Positions 46,055 through 64,000 of a stretch of DNA of 64,000 bases are shown here, in pieces. The position numbers were made by a program, and so were the translations under genes. Position 1 is the stretch's first letter. Each line of letters begins with the position of its first letter. The stretch comes from Patiria pectinifera (taxonomy: Eukaryota > Echinodermata > Asteroidea > Valvatida > Asterinidae), in assembly GCA_029964075.1 (NCBI GenBank), contig CM057142.1, positions 29,514,392 through 29,578,391 on the forward strand, read 5' to 3'. The notes below the pieces were generated by a model, which was given only the letters and a program-made list of their open reading frames with translations, searched no databases and was not told the origin of the DNA.

Positions 46055-49000
46055 CATGGAATGGCTGCTATGGTCTATTACATTGACTAGCCAGAAGCTT
46101 GGAAATCGTGAAATTTGGAATTTTCAGTCTTCCGGCTTGCCCCTTACAGAATCACAACTGAAACCAGTTTGTGCAGGAAGCTGATTTAATCCTTGCATTG
46201 TTGTCAAGTTCATGTTTTATGCTACGTGTGCATTGTACAAATGTAGGGTGGTTTTGATCTTATTCATTGCATATTTGGTCTGCCTTTAGTTTGGAGTTCA
46301 AATGTGACCTCAGGCTAAACATATTGTGTGTTTCGTAGATTTTCTCTTCAGTAACGCGTACATGCACATTGTACATGTGTGTACGTGTAGAATAAAAACA
46401 TGGACGAGATTGGAAGCTGCAGAATTCTATTCTCCAATATCCTCCAAATACATGTACAGGGTCGTGGTATACATTTTTGACGACAGCCTAACATTAAAGG
46501 GACACTGCACCCAATTGGGCTACTAAACAATGCTAGACAGGTTTTAAACGAAATACATGTAATGTTAATTGGAAAGAGCATAAAACATGTAAAAGTACTT
46601 TAGGATCATAATGTGTTTGTCATTAAAACAAAACAGTATACAAATTGAAAATTTGTGAGGAGAAAATAATCAAGTCTTATAAAAAGAGTACTGAGTACAG
46701 TGCATGCAACTTTAAATGTTTACATTAAACCAAAAAAAGATTGAATTGCATACTTTTGCTTGTTTTTGTATGTATTTACGACTGAACTGATAATAATCAC
46801 AGAGTCTTATATAGCGCACATACATGTATCTACCAACAATTAGGTACTCAAGGTGCTGAAAATTATGTCTATTATTAAAGACCGGTATTAACGTGAAGTT
46901 TATGAGAAATATACATTGTAAGACCCATTATGTATGTAGCACCTTAATAAGGGTTTACAAGGTGCTGCGGCGCATATTGCAGCCACTGCCACAAACACCG
47001 GGGCAAACCCCTTGATAATGTCATATGAAATACCGGTAGTTTAATCCGTAATTATCCTTCAATCTATTAAATAAATTTTTGTGAAAAAAATACACTGTAC
47101 ATTGTACATGTGAGTTGCTTTTTGAGTGCACGTAAAAATTTTAAGGACCTGTCTTTTACTCATAAAATACCCGGTATGTGTAATTATTCCTGAGCATCCT
47201 TGTATTCCTTCTTTAATACTTTCCTTGACCTTTACTTGCTCACGATGCAGCCGGTGAGCGTTTGATGTCGTGATTCATTCACAGTCACCTGCTCGTAATT
47301 AACCTGCTGTTCATTGATCAACCTGAAAGCTCAGATGTCACCGACAGAATTGGTTTTTTCTTGAGCAACGTATTTCTCTAATTGTGACCATAAAGTTGTC
47401 AAACAGTTTTGTTTCATATTTGAGTTGACCAAACATGCTGAATGTAAATTTGCATACGTACATGTACCTGGAATTTACATCATGTACATCATTCATAGGA
47501 TGCTGATGCAAAACCATCAAAGGGAAAATGTTTGCTAAATTTCAGAGAATGGGGTGTGTGCTATGCAGCTACAGAGTATGGCCATCAATGAGCAATGTTG
47601 TTGCATTTTTTATTAGTACATTAGGGTCTAGCAGAAACACTCGCTGGAAATCTCAAAGACTGCTTCTGAAAGTGCATTAGGAATAATGTAGAGGGATATA
47701 TACCGGTATGATTATAATTGAAGTATAAATATGCAAAACATCTATCCCAAGTCCTTCAAAATTTAAAAAAATGGTTTTTAGTGCAAATACTGATGATTTG
47801 GAACCGCAAGCCTCAGTTCCATAATTTTTTTCAGTTACATGTAAAATACCGGTACATGCTACCTGATAAATGTACATGTGCAATGTAGGGTTAATCTTTA
47901 ACCTTACATGTACATGTACCTGTTGGTAGCGTCGAACCCTCTCCCGTATCCCACTTTACAAATTCCTTTCCCCCGCCCGCCCCCCCACCCCCACCCCATC
48001 GTACGCTACATGTATGTACATGTGTACATGTACTTGCTCAAACGTGTATACATGTACAAAATCTGCATGGGTGCATGTACGTGTACGAACATGTTGAAAT
48101 TAACTAAGGAAATTGAATCTTAAACATTGTTCAAGCAAGCATGTCTGTGCCATGTTGAAGCTACTGTGTATCCAGTTCTGTCGATCGATAATGCCAGTAG
48201 AGGCCAAAAAGATGCTTTCCCTGCATTCTTTTGCGTGAGTCATCTGACAATGTACCGGTACTGTCGATCTGCATAATTTGTAGATTTGCAGATAATGAAT
48301 TTTGATGTCATGTATTACCGGTAGGCCTATAAATTTAGTTTCATGAGAAATGTAGGTTAATAAATTGTGCATGGTCTTATCTGACAACATTTTTTTCCTG
48401 GACATTCCAGTTACCATGCGTGTACATCACGTACTTCAAAGCATATGAAAAGGTATATTGACATGAAAATGTACTGGTATTCTGAAAAGAGTCTGCAAGT
48501 TGAGGGCAAAAAAAAAGAAAACAAAAACCCTGACAAAACTGTTTTTTCTGAGTATTGGATTTACATACACATACACATTTTGTACCCACAATGTATGTGT
48601 TCATGTACCGGGTACATTATACACTGTGGATGACATCACTACATGTGTATAATGCAATGTAGTAGACATGTATAGAGAATGAACATGTGTATTGGTATAC
48701 ACTGTAGATTTGTGCAAGACTGTGCAATAAACTTAGGATTAATTGACATTAGAATCAAATTGCATCCATGGATTAAACACCTGCGTATTTGTGGTTTGTT
48801 ACTATGCTAATCAGCTTCCAATCCATGACTCAGTCAGAATGCCTTCTATGTCGTGCGTGTCGTCTGTGAGGATCGAGTGCACGTTTCGCCGAGCCCGTCT
48901 GCTTTGCTCTCTACTCACTAGTCTGCACGTCTGCCTCCGGGAATCGGTGTCACGATATTGGTGATAAATAAGGTCAGCTTACTGCCGGCACGTCTGGTTC

Positions 49001-49603
49001 TTGCAGGAGGAAAATAATAAATCGGGGTCTTCTGCGTAATGGAATATTTGAAATAGGCCTACAGACCGAGCGGATAACTCGGTTAGCGTGAAATGCACCG
49101 CACTGTACGGTTAGATGGATTGGATGGCACATGTTCATGTGTACATGTACATGTATGATCATTCAGTGTCAGTGTTGCAGTGATTTCTGTGGTGTGTCAG
49201 ATGTGTGATCATGATGACAGGGGTGGATTGAATGGATGAGAAAGGAGAAGAGGTGATATTGTGGTGATGATCAATATGTTGGTTGTCATTGACAAGTTGG
49301 TTGTGTTTGTGCTAGTGATTATAATTTATAGTGATAGTGGTTGTGATTTGAGTGGACATTGAGTGATACTGATAATGACTTTGATTCATTGTCAATCAAA
49401 GATTCGAGATGTAGGATGAAGATGAGGAGAAAATATCAATTTTAAAGTGAGCTTATAGACTTATTGAGACACTGGTATTGGAAATATTATAGGCCTTTTC
49501 ACACTAGAGCCTCTCAACCCAGGGTTGAACTCAACCCTGCACTATTGGCACTATTGCACGGTCACATTTTTCAGATGACGAGGGTTTATTCTGGTGTTAA
49601 ACA
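46055..49603. other. intergenic, ACATGTAC-rich
   Basis: No convincing exon or RNA gene. ACATGTAC and ACCGGTA words are frequent. An element end TTAAAGGGACACTGCACCCA at 46,495 looks like a TTAA-type MITE terminus, but its partner was not found. Confidence 0.45.
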
Positions 49604-49805
49604 AAGAATGAATGTTTCACATTCATGCAATGGAAAGAATAATTTCATTTGGTAACAGATGGAATGTTCCATTCCACTCGGCTTCACCTCGTGTGAATGG
49701 AACATTCCATCTGTCACCTAAATATTCTTCTGATTCTCAATTATTCTGTCACCTTTATAATTATTCTTACAATTGCACTGATAAACATTCATTATTTGTA
49801 TATAC
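49604..49805. mobile_element. foldback element, CGAGGTGAAGCCGAGTG loop (minus)
   Basis: The arms GATGGAATGTTCCATT and AATGGAACATTCCATC flank a loop that on the minus strand reads CGAGGTGAAGCCGAGTG. The outer parts (GAATGAATGTTTCACATTC and CATTCATTATTTGTATATA) match the element at 19,190. Confidence 0.7.
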
Positions 49806-49929
49806 ATGTACACGTACATCTGCACAGTTGCTCATGTCCACACTCCATTTGATCGTGATTACGTTATTGATATTGTTAATTTGTTAGATTTGAAATATAT
49901 AATAAGGACCTCAATATGCAGATGTTTCT

Positions 49930-50352
49930 AAGTCCCCCTTTTAACCCTAACTATCCCAAACATTTTTGCTAGGATGCAGCCTCAATCCTGCAAAATCCTC
50001 CAACTACCTCCATGTAAAAAAGCATGACAGCCTCAATCCTCCAAAATCCTCTGTTATTTCTTGAGTGTGGTCCTTGGAGGGGTGCATACTGCCTCATTCC
50101 TGCAACAGCCTCCAGCATTCACCGTCAATATGTTGAGGCAGAGCCAGTGACATCCTGGAGCAGTGCAGAGGATTTCGAGTATACTCTAGGCCTAAATTTG
50201 TGCACGGCTGAGCATAAACAACACAAGGTCCGGCCCAAGACCTTGATATGTACAATGCAGTGCATCCTCCGAAATCAGCCGCACATTTTTGCCATAAGCC
50301 TCAATCCTTAGAAATCCTTCATTTTGCAAAGAGGATTTTGGAGGATTTGGGA
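49930..50352 (+). repeat. CCTCAATCCTCC repeat element, copy 1
   Basis: Starts near TTTTAACCCTAACTATCCC and holds many variants of CCTCAATCCTGCAAAATCCT; the right side turns to the complement AGGATTTTGGAGGATTTGGG. Copies 2 and 3 are at 57,110 and 60,517. Confidence 0.65.
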
Positions 50353-50355
50353 AGG

Positions 50356-50892
50356 TTAACGGGAAAATACAACATTTGCAAACATCAAAAAATAAAACTA
50401 CCAAATCATTTTGAAATACCCGGTACCTTGCTGGACTGTTAGTGAATGACAGTGTAAAGCATCCTGTAAAATCATGGCACCTGGTATAGTGTCATTTTCA
50501 AGAAAAGTGGTATTTTTGTATCAATTTCCAACGCTGGTCGGCCGACCAGCGTTGGAAAAAACTGGCTTTTTTTTCAAATACTGGCCCCAATTGACCATCG
50601 CACTTGTTTGCAATCGATTACACACCTATGAACGGGTACAAGCCAGCTGTAGACTGGTTCCCTGACCTTACAATTCCCCAATGTATGTAAACTGCTCTGT
50701 TTCTTCTTATATGGAGTCAGGGAACCAGACTACAGGAAAATGATTGTTTTTCTTGGTTTTTATAGCATTTTCGAACCCAAAACCTAAAAAAAAGTCAGTG
50801 TAACTATATTTGCTATATATTTCCAACCCCCCAATTCCATCCATTTCTGAAAATTACAGCAAAAGCAAATGATGTATATTCCCTCTAATTAA
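50356..50892. mobile_element. TTAA-flanked MITE (c) with perfect 34-nt palindrome
   Basis: The left end TTAACGGGAAAATACAACAT and the right end (TGATGTATATTCCC near 50,870) are imperfectly inverted, with TTAA at 50,356-50,359 and 50,889-50,892. The palindrome at 50,525-50,558 runs TTTCCAACGCTGGTCGG to its exact complement. A second inverted pair (TAGACTGGTTCCCTGAC against GTCAGGGAACCAGACTA) lies to its right. Confidence 0.8.
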
Positions 50893-51801
50893 TAGACTTT
50901 GCCCAATAGGATTTTTGACATTGTCTAATTTGCATTAAACAAGGCAGAGTGCCTCGTACAACCTGTCGCATATCAGAATCACAGGACACCCCCCAAAAAA
51001 TTCTTGTTTGAAACCATGTTTTTCTGACATTTGAGAAATTTGGCCGCCATACACAGATACCGATTCGCATGGCCACCGAACAGACCAGTGTGTATATTTG
51101 ATTAGCACGGAATGACTTTCAAATGGGTCGAGGAAAACCGCGGGGCGTAAATGGTATAATGACGTTAGCCACACTTGGTGTGCCAACAGCCTAACAGCAC
51201 TGCTGTGTGTACTGTAGCGCCTTTTAACTGAATTGAAAATGTACATGATGTACGTCACTGAATTATATTCTCTTTTCCTTTTTGTCTGTTTATGTAAATG
51301 TTTATGCCCGCATGCGTACTGGTGTAATGTATTTTTGATATTTGCTAACTTTGACATTTTTTCTATTGATTTCTGTTTTTCATACAGCTTTTTTTTTTTT
51401 TTTTTTTTTTAATATAATTTAAGCGTGATCAAAATCAAAGCAAATTTTATATATTCGTAATCCATGTGAGGAGCTATGTTCGTAATTAGTACTGTACCTT
51501 TAACTTGTCATTGGAAAACTACCAGGTAATTTTTAAGTAACTGTCAATTGTAATGTTTTTACACAGATGTTAAATGCTTGTTCTCGTTATGGTGTACATG
51601 TAATTGCTCAAGCAATTTAATCCATGGCACAGGTGCAGTGACAGTGATTACAATGATACTGGCCTTAGTAATAACACACGTTATTAATGATGATTCAACA
51701 TAATGGTCTAATCTACCGGTATATGCTGGTACTGTACATGTACATGTACTTTGGACTTGGTCAGCAAAAATTTTGTTTGTTCTTTTTAATTTCCATTTAG
51801 T

Positions 51802-52321
51802 TTAAAGCTAGAGTCCATCATTTGCAGCCATCCGAAAGTAACTGGCGTAATTATTGTTGAAAAACATACATGTACTTGGTTGAAAGATAGTAAGGGAACT
51901 AAACTCCCTGTGAAATTATTCTTTCTGTGAAGCTGTCATTTTGAAGTAATCAACGAAAGAAGGCATTTCCAACGGTGATTCTTAAGAAGCACCGTAGGAA
52001 AATGTAAATTAGTAGTTCGTTTTGTTATTCAGCGCAGCGCGCACAAGTACATGTATTGGAACGACGCACACGCTGTTGTTACATGTATAATTCGTCGGAT
52101 CAGTGCGCGACGTCGCGTATAGCTGCAATTCAAAACACGATTCAGTAACTTTTGATTTGAAATTGAGATCTTAGAATGCTGTTTTTCTCGGAATGTACAG
52201 CTGAAGCTTAGCTGAAACTTCATCAGGTTAGTTGCTCAGTATCCTTCATTAGATTTTGAACTCTTTTGTTGCTTCAAACGAACAAAATGCACAAATTACA
52301 AATGATGGACTATAGCTTTAA
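51802..52321. mobile_element. TTAA-flanked MITE (b) with internal palindrome
   Basis: The ends TTAAAGCTAGAGTCCATCAT and (plus) ATGATGGACTATAGCTTTAA are inverted, with TTAA at both ends. The palindrome at 51,966-52,001 runs TTTCCAACGGTG to CACCGTAGGAAA around CTTAAG. Same family as 25,042-25,591, in opposite orientation. Confidence 0.85.
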
Positions 52322-55300
52322 ATACTTAATTTTTATTTTTAATGTGTGCATGTCATCAGTCTCCTGACGATGGGCAGAGCATACTGTCCGAAACGTTTAG
52401 TTTTTCCCTGCAGTTCTTTTTAGAACCTCACAAACTCATGAAAAAGATTTGTCTCATGGTGCTACATGTACATGTACCGGTACCCTGTAATTGCTGGCTG
52501 TTCTATGTATAAGTTCTTAAAAAAAAACAATATCTAGAATGAAACTCATTAAAATACATTAAAATCATTAAAATACGATACATTTGCAGACCAAATTTCC
52601 ACTTACTAAATACATGTACATTGTTGTATTAAAGGGTATTTGACATTTTAAAATGTACCGGTATTTAACTCACACATTTAAATGTTTTGTTTCATGTGAT
52701 GCACCTCCAAAAACAGTGACTTTAAATTTCACAAAAGATCCTGTATACATGTACGTACATATATGTAAACAAATTTACCTTTTGTGAATTTTTTCGTTTG
52801 AAGCAACAACATTGCTCAAAATCTTAAGAAGGGTGCATACATGTAACAACTACAATGTATGGTAGACTTAAACTTGTGGAACCTACAATGTACATGTAAT
52901 GTAGTGGACACTGAATTAGTACTATCATGGAGGAAGGAATAGACTTTAAGAATACAGAGAAAAGTATCCACAATTTTTTTGGATCTCCTTACTGGATTCC
53001 GTTGCTAAGCAACTAAGAAAATGTGCCCGCAGGCACACTTTCATGAAACCACCTTCCATGATACCATTTCGGGTGGAATAATTTTACAGAGTATTTGGCA
53101 CCAGTCCTACATCTTCTGTTTGAGCAAGGATTTTCTCATTAAATCGGTAGTACACGTTACATGTACGTATTCCAGGTATTTGCAATTTTAGGTTTCTCCA
53201 TCAATTGCCTTTGAAACAGTTTCCACAAAGTCTTGCACCACAACACAATATTTCATGATTTGCAGATGTGCAACAAATTGTGATTGTCAATCTCAATGCT
53301 ACGGTTATGGAAAAAAAAAATAATAACTGAAGGACCTTTGCAGTGATTTGAATGAAGTGGTTAGATTTGCTCAAAATTAAAAAAAAATAAAAGGATTGTC
53401 CAAATCGTACGGACATACATGTACATTTTTTGTAAATTACAAAAAAATGTACTGGTACACAAATATGAAATTGTCAAAGAAAACAGACACATAATAAACT
53501 TCATCAAGTGTCAACTACATACATGTAAGCCTACATGTACAATACATGTTTTTATCGCCTTACTGTTTAAATGAAAAAGTTCCTAAAATTGCACATTTGG
53601 TTACCATTACCCAAATAGTTTTGTGAATGAACTCTGTTTAGATGCATTGCGCAGTTGAAATACCAAACTGTTTTTTTTTAACTACAGCATGCAAGAGGTA
53701 TGGATTTCCCTAAGTGGAATTTTCATGTACATGTATTGCGTCCACATGTTGGGTGTTTCCATGACTGAAATAACGTCTTTGCTACAGTACATTTCTGACA
53801 TTCATCAAGACGAAATGTATACATCCCACGTTGTTGTGAAATTCCATGAATTTTCATCCGTGCATGTTTATAGTAAACTGCTTGTGAATGTCACGCATTG
53901 AGTACATACGCACATTGCAGAGAAAGGCGTTCCCATACATGTACTAGTACAGGTTTGCATGCTACAATATTTTGGTCATCCTGCTGCAAATCCTTAAATG
54001 TACATATGAATACATGTACTTGTAGATATGGATTTACTTTGATTTTGATTGTCTTGGAAGTTCAAAATTCACCATTTTTATTACAATGTTAGCAAATGCA
54101 GGTTTCCTTAGGACCTTTTGGTAAATTTACACAAATTCAGTAAAAATAAATTATAACGTTTAAACGTGTCAATGTCACATCCTAAATACAGAGTTCTGCA
54201 AGTTAATTTATTGGATATGATAATTATTAATTCTGTCTGTACAATGGACATGTACCGGTATTTATGTGTATTGACCTTGTACAACTGTAATTTATTAACA
54301 GTTTGCAAAATCCAGAAATAATTGAAGCACTTTTTTTTATTTACATGTATATATTTATTATTATTGCTGTTTTGATACGTACATGTACTACACTGTACAT
54401 GTACATGTACATTTGCTGATATGGATATGGTAGTCTACACATGTACATACATGTACAAGTTGGTACATGTAGTTGATCAAATTAATGGTCATTTACACGT
54501 ATCATCAAATACTGTACATACGGTACAATGTACATGTACATTTAAATCACACAATTAATGTACTTTCTGCATGCAAAATCTGTGGGAAACATTTGTCCAC
54601 GTATGCATTCATGCTTTGTGGTACATACACATGTACATGTATACCGGTACATGCACCGGTACATTTACAGTGGTATTTGTATGCTTCACCCCTCCTAAAG
54701 CACTAAAATTTAATTGTGAAAAAAACCCAAATGTATAAAAACAAATGTATGAAGGTACATGTACCGGTACATGTGTACATTCAAGTGCTGCCAATAACAA
54801 TGTGATGTCAATGTGGGCCCAATGGATAATTGGTGTGCATGATATCATTTGGGGATTCCGTTTTTGGCATGACTGTGCTTTTGAGACTACAGTACACTTG
54901 TACCGGTACATGTACCCGTATATGTACCTTACGACATGTACGAAGGCAAAGAAGATCATTATGCGGCGTGTACATGTACTGTACCGGTATGTGTAACATG
55001 AAGTAAAGAAAATTGTACTGTAATAGTCTATAGCTCCTTATTTTTTGGAGAAAGTTAAAACGTTGACAACTTTTCGTGTTTGTGTGATGTAAAACAAAGA
55101 GCTAAGAGTTTTTGAGAATTGGGGAATGAACAAGGACTCGACGCTCCCAGACGATTGCTCTTGAGATAAGCTGTTTAGATATGCACCCTCGCCAGGCACA
55201 GTCACGATGCTGTATTGATGTCCCAAAAACCCCACGGACAAACTTGCCGTCTAAACATGCCGCGGGGCAGCTGCGTGTACTGCGCATTGATGGGACGTAC

Positions 55301-55663
55301 AGTTGTGCATGTGCGCGCATCTCAAGGGGGTGTGTAGAGCACTTGAAGCAGCGAGTTGTGTCATCCTACATGTCCTACGTTGTAGCTGGTCTCTTGTGAT
55401 CCATGCTGATCATATGTTGTACAGTTTGATGTCAGTGTTTCTGACGTGTCTCAATAGGTATTCAACGGGGCTGTTGGATCCTGAATTCAATGTTTTCTTG
55501 CTTGCTGGTGGAATTTCATTTGAACAGGTGCACATCATGTGCATGACTATGAAATGTTTAACATACGTGTATGCACAAATGTACATGCAGTGTCCTTCGT
55601 GTTCTACGTACATGTTCGCAGAAACAGTACACACGTGTTCATATTAATATTTACCATGTTTGC
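52322..55663. other. intergenic, very rich in ACATGTAC/ACCGGTAC
   Basis: No convincing exon or RNA gene. A fragment of the 25,042-type MITE lies near 52,790-52,840 (TCGTTTGAAGCAACAACATT). Self-complementary GTAC-containing words are densest near 54,375-54,545 and 54,620-54,780. Confidence 0.5.
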
Positions 55664-56210
55664 TTAAAGGGAAAATATAACATTTGCAAACATCAAAATA
55701 TAAAACTACCAAGTTTTTACAAAATACCTTGCAGGATGTTGGTAAATTTCAGTCTAAAGCATCCTGTAAAATTATGGCACCTGGTGTGAAGTCATTATCA
55801 AGAAAATGATATTTTTGTATACATTTCCAACGGTGGTCGGCCGACCACCGTTGGAAACTATTTTTCAACTGCTGCTCCAAATTTACCATTTTTTTTTCAG
55901 TCGAAATTTTGTTTGCTATTGGTTGCATATTCATGAATGGGTGCAGGCCATCTAGACTGGTTCCCTTACCAGCTTACCGTACAATTTTCCGGCATCTATA
56001 AATTGATCCATTTCATTTTCAGTGGAGTCAGGGAACCAGACTACTTGAAAATTTCTGTTTTTCTTGGTTTTTCCAACATTTTCGAACACAAAACTTCAAA
56101 CATGTCAGTGTAACAAAAATTTGATCTATTATACATGTACTAACCCCTCAAATAGTTCATTTCTGAAAATTACAGCAAAAGCCAAAGATGTACACGTACA
56201 TTCCCTTTAA
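55664..56210. mobile_element. TTAA-flanked MITE (d) with perfect 34-nt palindrome
   Basis: Close relative of 50,356-50,892. TTAA at 55,664-55,667 and 56,207-56,210. The palindrome at 55,824-55,857 starts TTTCCAACGGTGGTCGG and is perfect. Relative to (c), one base change per arm (GCTGG to GGTGG, CCAGC to CCACC) keeps the pairing. Confidence 0.85.
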
Positions 56211-57109
56211 ATGTGACATCAGTGCATTTAGTGCATAGTGTTCATGTTCATGTACATACATGTCTAAATCAGAACTTCAAAAGCGGGAACAGCAAAAATG
56301 GCGATTTTTTTTTATGTTGGATTTGAAATGGCACCTACACCATGTACACCGGTATACATTTAGAATGTAATTTGGTTACAATTTTTTTTTTTAATTTCAA
56401 TACAAAAACTGTTCCATAAAAGCTACATGTAGGTGTCTAATTTGATAGCAAAAAAAACCCTTGATTTTAACTTTCTACACACTTTATACTGTCGTATTAA
56501 ATAGCCTACTTTGTACTGCCTGTGTACAGTTTTGTAGGCTGGAGCCATTTATTTGTACACGTGATGTACATTTTAGTATGTATTTTGTATGTAATTGTGT
56601 GAAAGTTTGTGCATGTAAATTTGTCATCTCATGTATGGGTAGCACATGTACATGTAGACAGATACGGAGCATTTTATGTCAGGAAATTAAAGCAAGTTAG
56701 AAATGCACAGTCTTTGTCTTTGGATTCTGGGAATCACGACATCAATGTTGCCTCACCTACATGTACATGTACACGTACAAACACACAATGTACATGTACA
56801 TGACCTATGGGCTCAGTGCGCATGGAGAACAAGAGAGAATGCTTTTTGACCACTTAACAGGAGCTGCGTGGATGGGATACTCTGTCAGTTTTTACTGGAG
56901 GGTGCACGCATAGCGAGAAGTACGCATGACTAATTTGATTCTGAACGTGCATAAAGCCTTCGTGTGAGTTTCAGACATCGCTGTGTGATCAGATGTCTTT
57001 CCCAGTGGTCTTTACCAACTCTCCCTTTCTTATGCCATTGAAAGGGTAATTGTCCACGGACCCAATAGATGTTTCTCATGATTGTACATGTATGTATGAA
57101 GGCTTTAAT
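56211..57109. other. intergenic, nothing recognised
   Basis: A/T-rich with ACATGTAC words (for example 56,758-56,805). No exon seen. Non-coding 5' exons and the promoter of HEATR5B could be here or further upstream, but cannot be located from sequence alone. Confidence 0.4.
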
Positions 57110-57526
57110 TAACCTTAACCCACTAGGCCCTCTGGCTAGGATGCAACCTCAATCCTGCAAAATCCTCCAATTGCCACCAAAAAAAAAATGGATTCAGCCT
57201 CAATCCTCCAAAATCCTCCGTTAGTTTCTTGAATTTAGTCTGTGGAGGGTGACCACTGCCTCAATCCTCCAAAATCCTCGGCCAATTACTGCTATGGTTT
57301 GAGGTAGTGCGAATGGCGTTTAGAGGCAGTGCGGATGAAACACAAGAAAAACACAGGGCTGATTTATGCATGGCTGAACATAACCAATGCAGGATATGGC
57401 CTACTGGCTTGACATAATGCATCCTCCACAAAAAAGCCATACATCTTTGCCATTCATCCTCAATCCTCTAAATCATCCAAAACCAGCAGGAGGATTTTGG
57501 AGGATTGAGGAGGGTTAGGGTTAACA
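57110..57526 (+). repeat. CCTCAATCCTCC repeat element, copy 2
   Basis: Starts near TTAACCCACTAGGCCC and ends GAGGAGGGTTAGGGTTAAC. The interior is built from CCTCAATCCTCCAAAATCCT variants and, at the right, their complement. Confidence 0.7.
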
Positions 57527-57592
57527 AACTTTGATGACGTCGTGATCTTTGTGCCAATATTATTATCATTCCTGTTTTCTCTTTTTTTGCAG

Positions 57593-57672
57593 AATTCACA
57601 CTGGGTAGTACACACAGCACCGACGAGGACAACAAAGACCAATCGGGTTATGGTTCTGACGAGGAGGCAGTG
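57593..57672 (+). other. upstream part of first visible HEATR5B exon
   Basis: TTTTTTTGCAG precedes 57,593 like a splice acceptor, so an earlier exon probably exists. The frame of the ATG at 57,673 stays open back to the acceptor and would encode an acidic peptide ([18 protein letters not shown]). It is most simply 5' UTR, since the family starts at MEL, but an alternative N-terminal extension is possible. Confidence 0.5.

Positions 57673-64000
<6,328 letters not shown>

Noticed and set aside
51387..51410. Poly(T) run as a terminator or retroposon tail
   Set aside because: No recognisable retroposon body or target duplication next to it; treated as simple sequence.

Overview
This is a 64 kb piece of animal nuclear DNA. 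The genes have GT-AG introns and long transposon-filled intergenic stretches, and two encode conserved animal proteins, ZFPL1 and HEATR5B. tRNA-derived SINEs, many short DNA transposons, poly(G)/poly(C) runs and abundant ACATGTAC words suggest a marine deuterostome, perhaps an echinoderm. That placement is an inference from general character, not from a diagnostic sequence.

Layout: 1-9.2 kb is gene-free and holds SINE and MITE fragments, a composite tRNA-related repeat and a broken 18S/ITS1 rDNA fragment. A two-exon gene for a basic, probably nuclear, 259-residue protein of unknown function lies at 9.25-11.35 kb (+). From 13.4 to 19.1 kb is a large composite repeat (block A) with nested hAT-type insertions; a paralogous block B lies at 34.0-38.1 kb. 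A three-exon gene for a 123-residue multi-pass membrane protein of unknown function lies at 20.1-22.25 kb (+). It converges on ZFPL1 (23.9-32.4 kb, -), a six-exon complete gene whose introns are loaded with SINEs, LINE remnants and MITEs. From 38 to 57.6 kb is a long gene-free stretch rich in ACATGTAC/ACCGGTAC palindromic words and TTAA-flanked MITEs. HEATR5B starts at 57.67 kb (+) and runs off the right end after seven coding exons.

ZFPL1 and HEATR5B both serve Golgi/trans-Golgi trafficking in other animals, but nothing here shows that they are co-regulated. The most unusual signals are in the repeats. Five TTAA-flanked MITEs carry the same 34-36 nt off-centre palindrome, whose inner bases differ between elements while pairing is largely kept. 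Non-autonomous hAT elements have exact 8-bp target duplications, and one is confirmed by an empty site in block B. One 15-nt motif occurs seven times in a 1.6 kb cluster. Splice joins and family calls were made by eye; no database search was possible.
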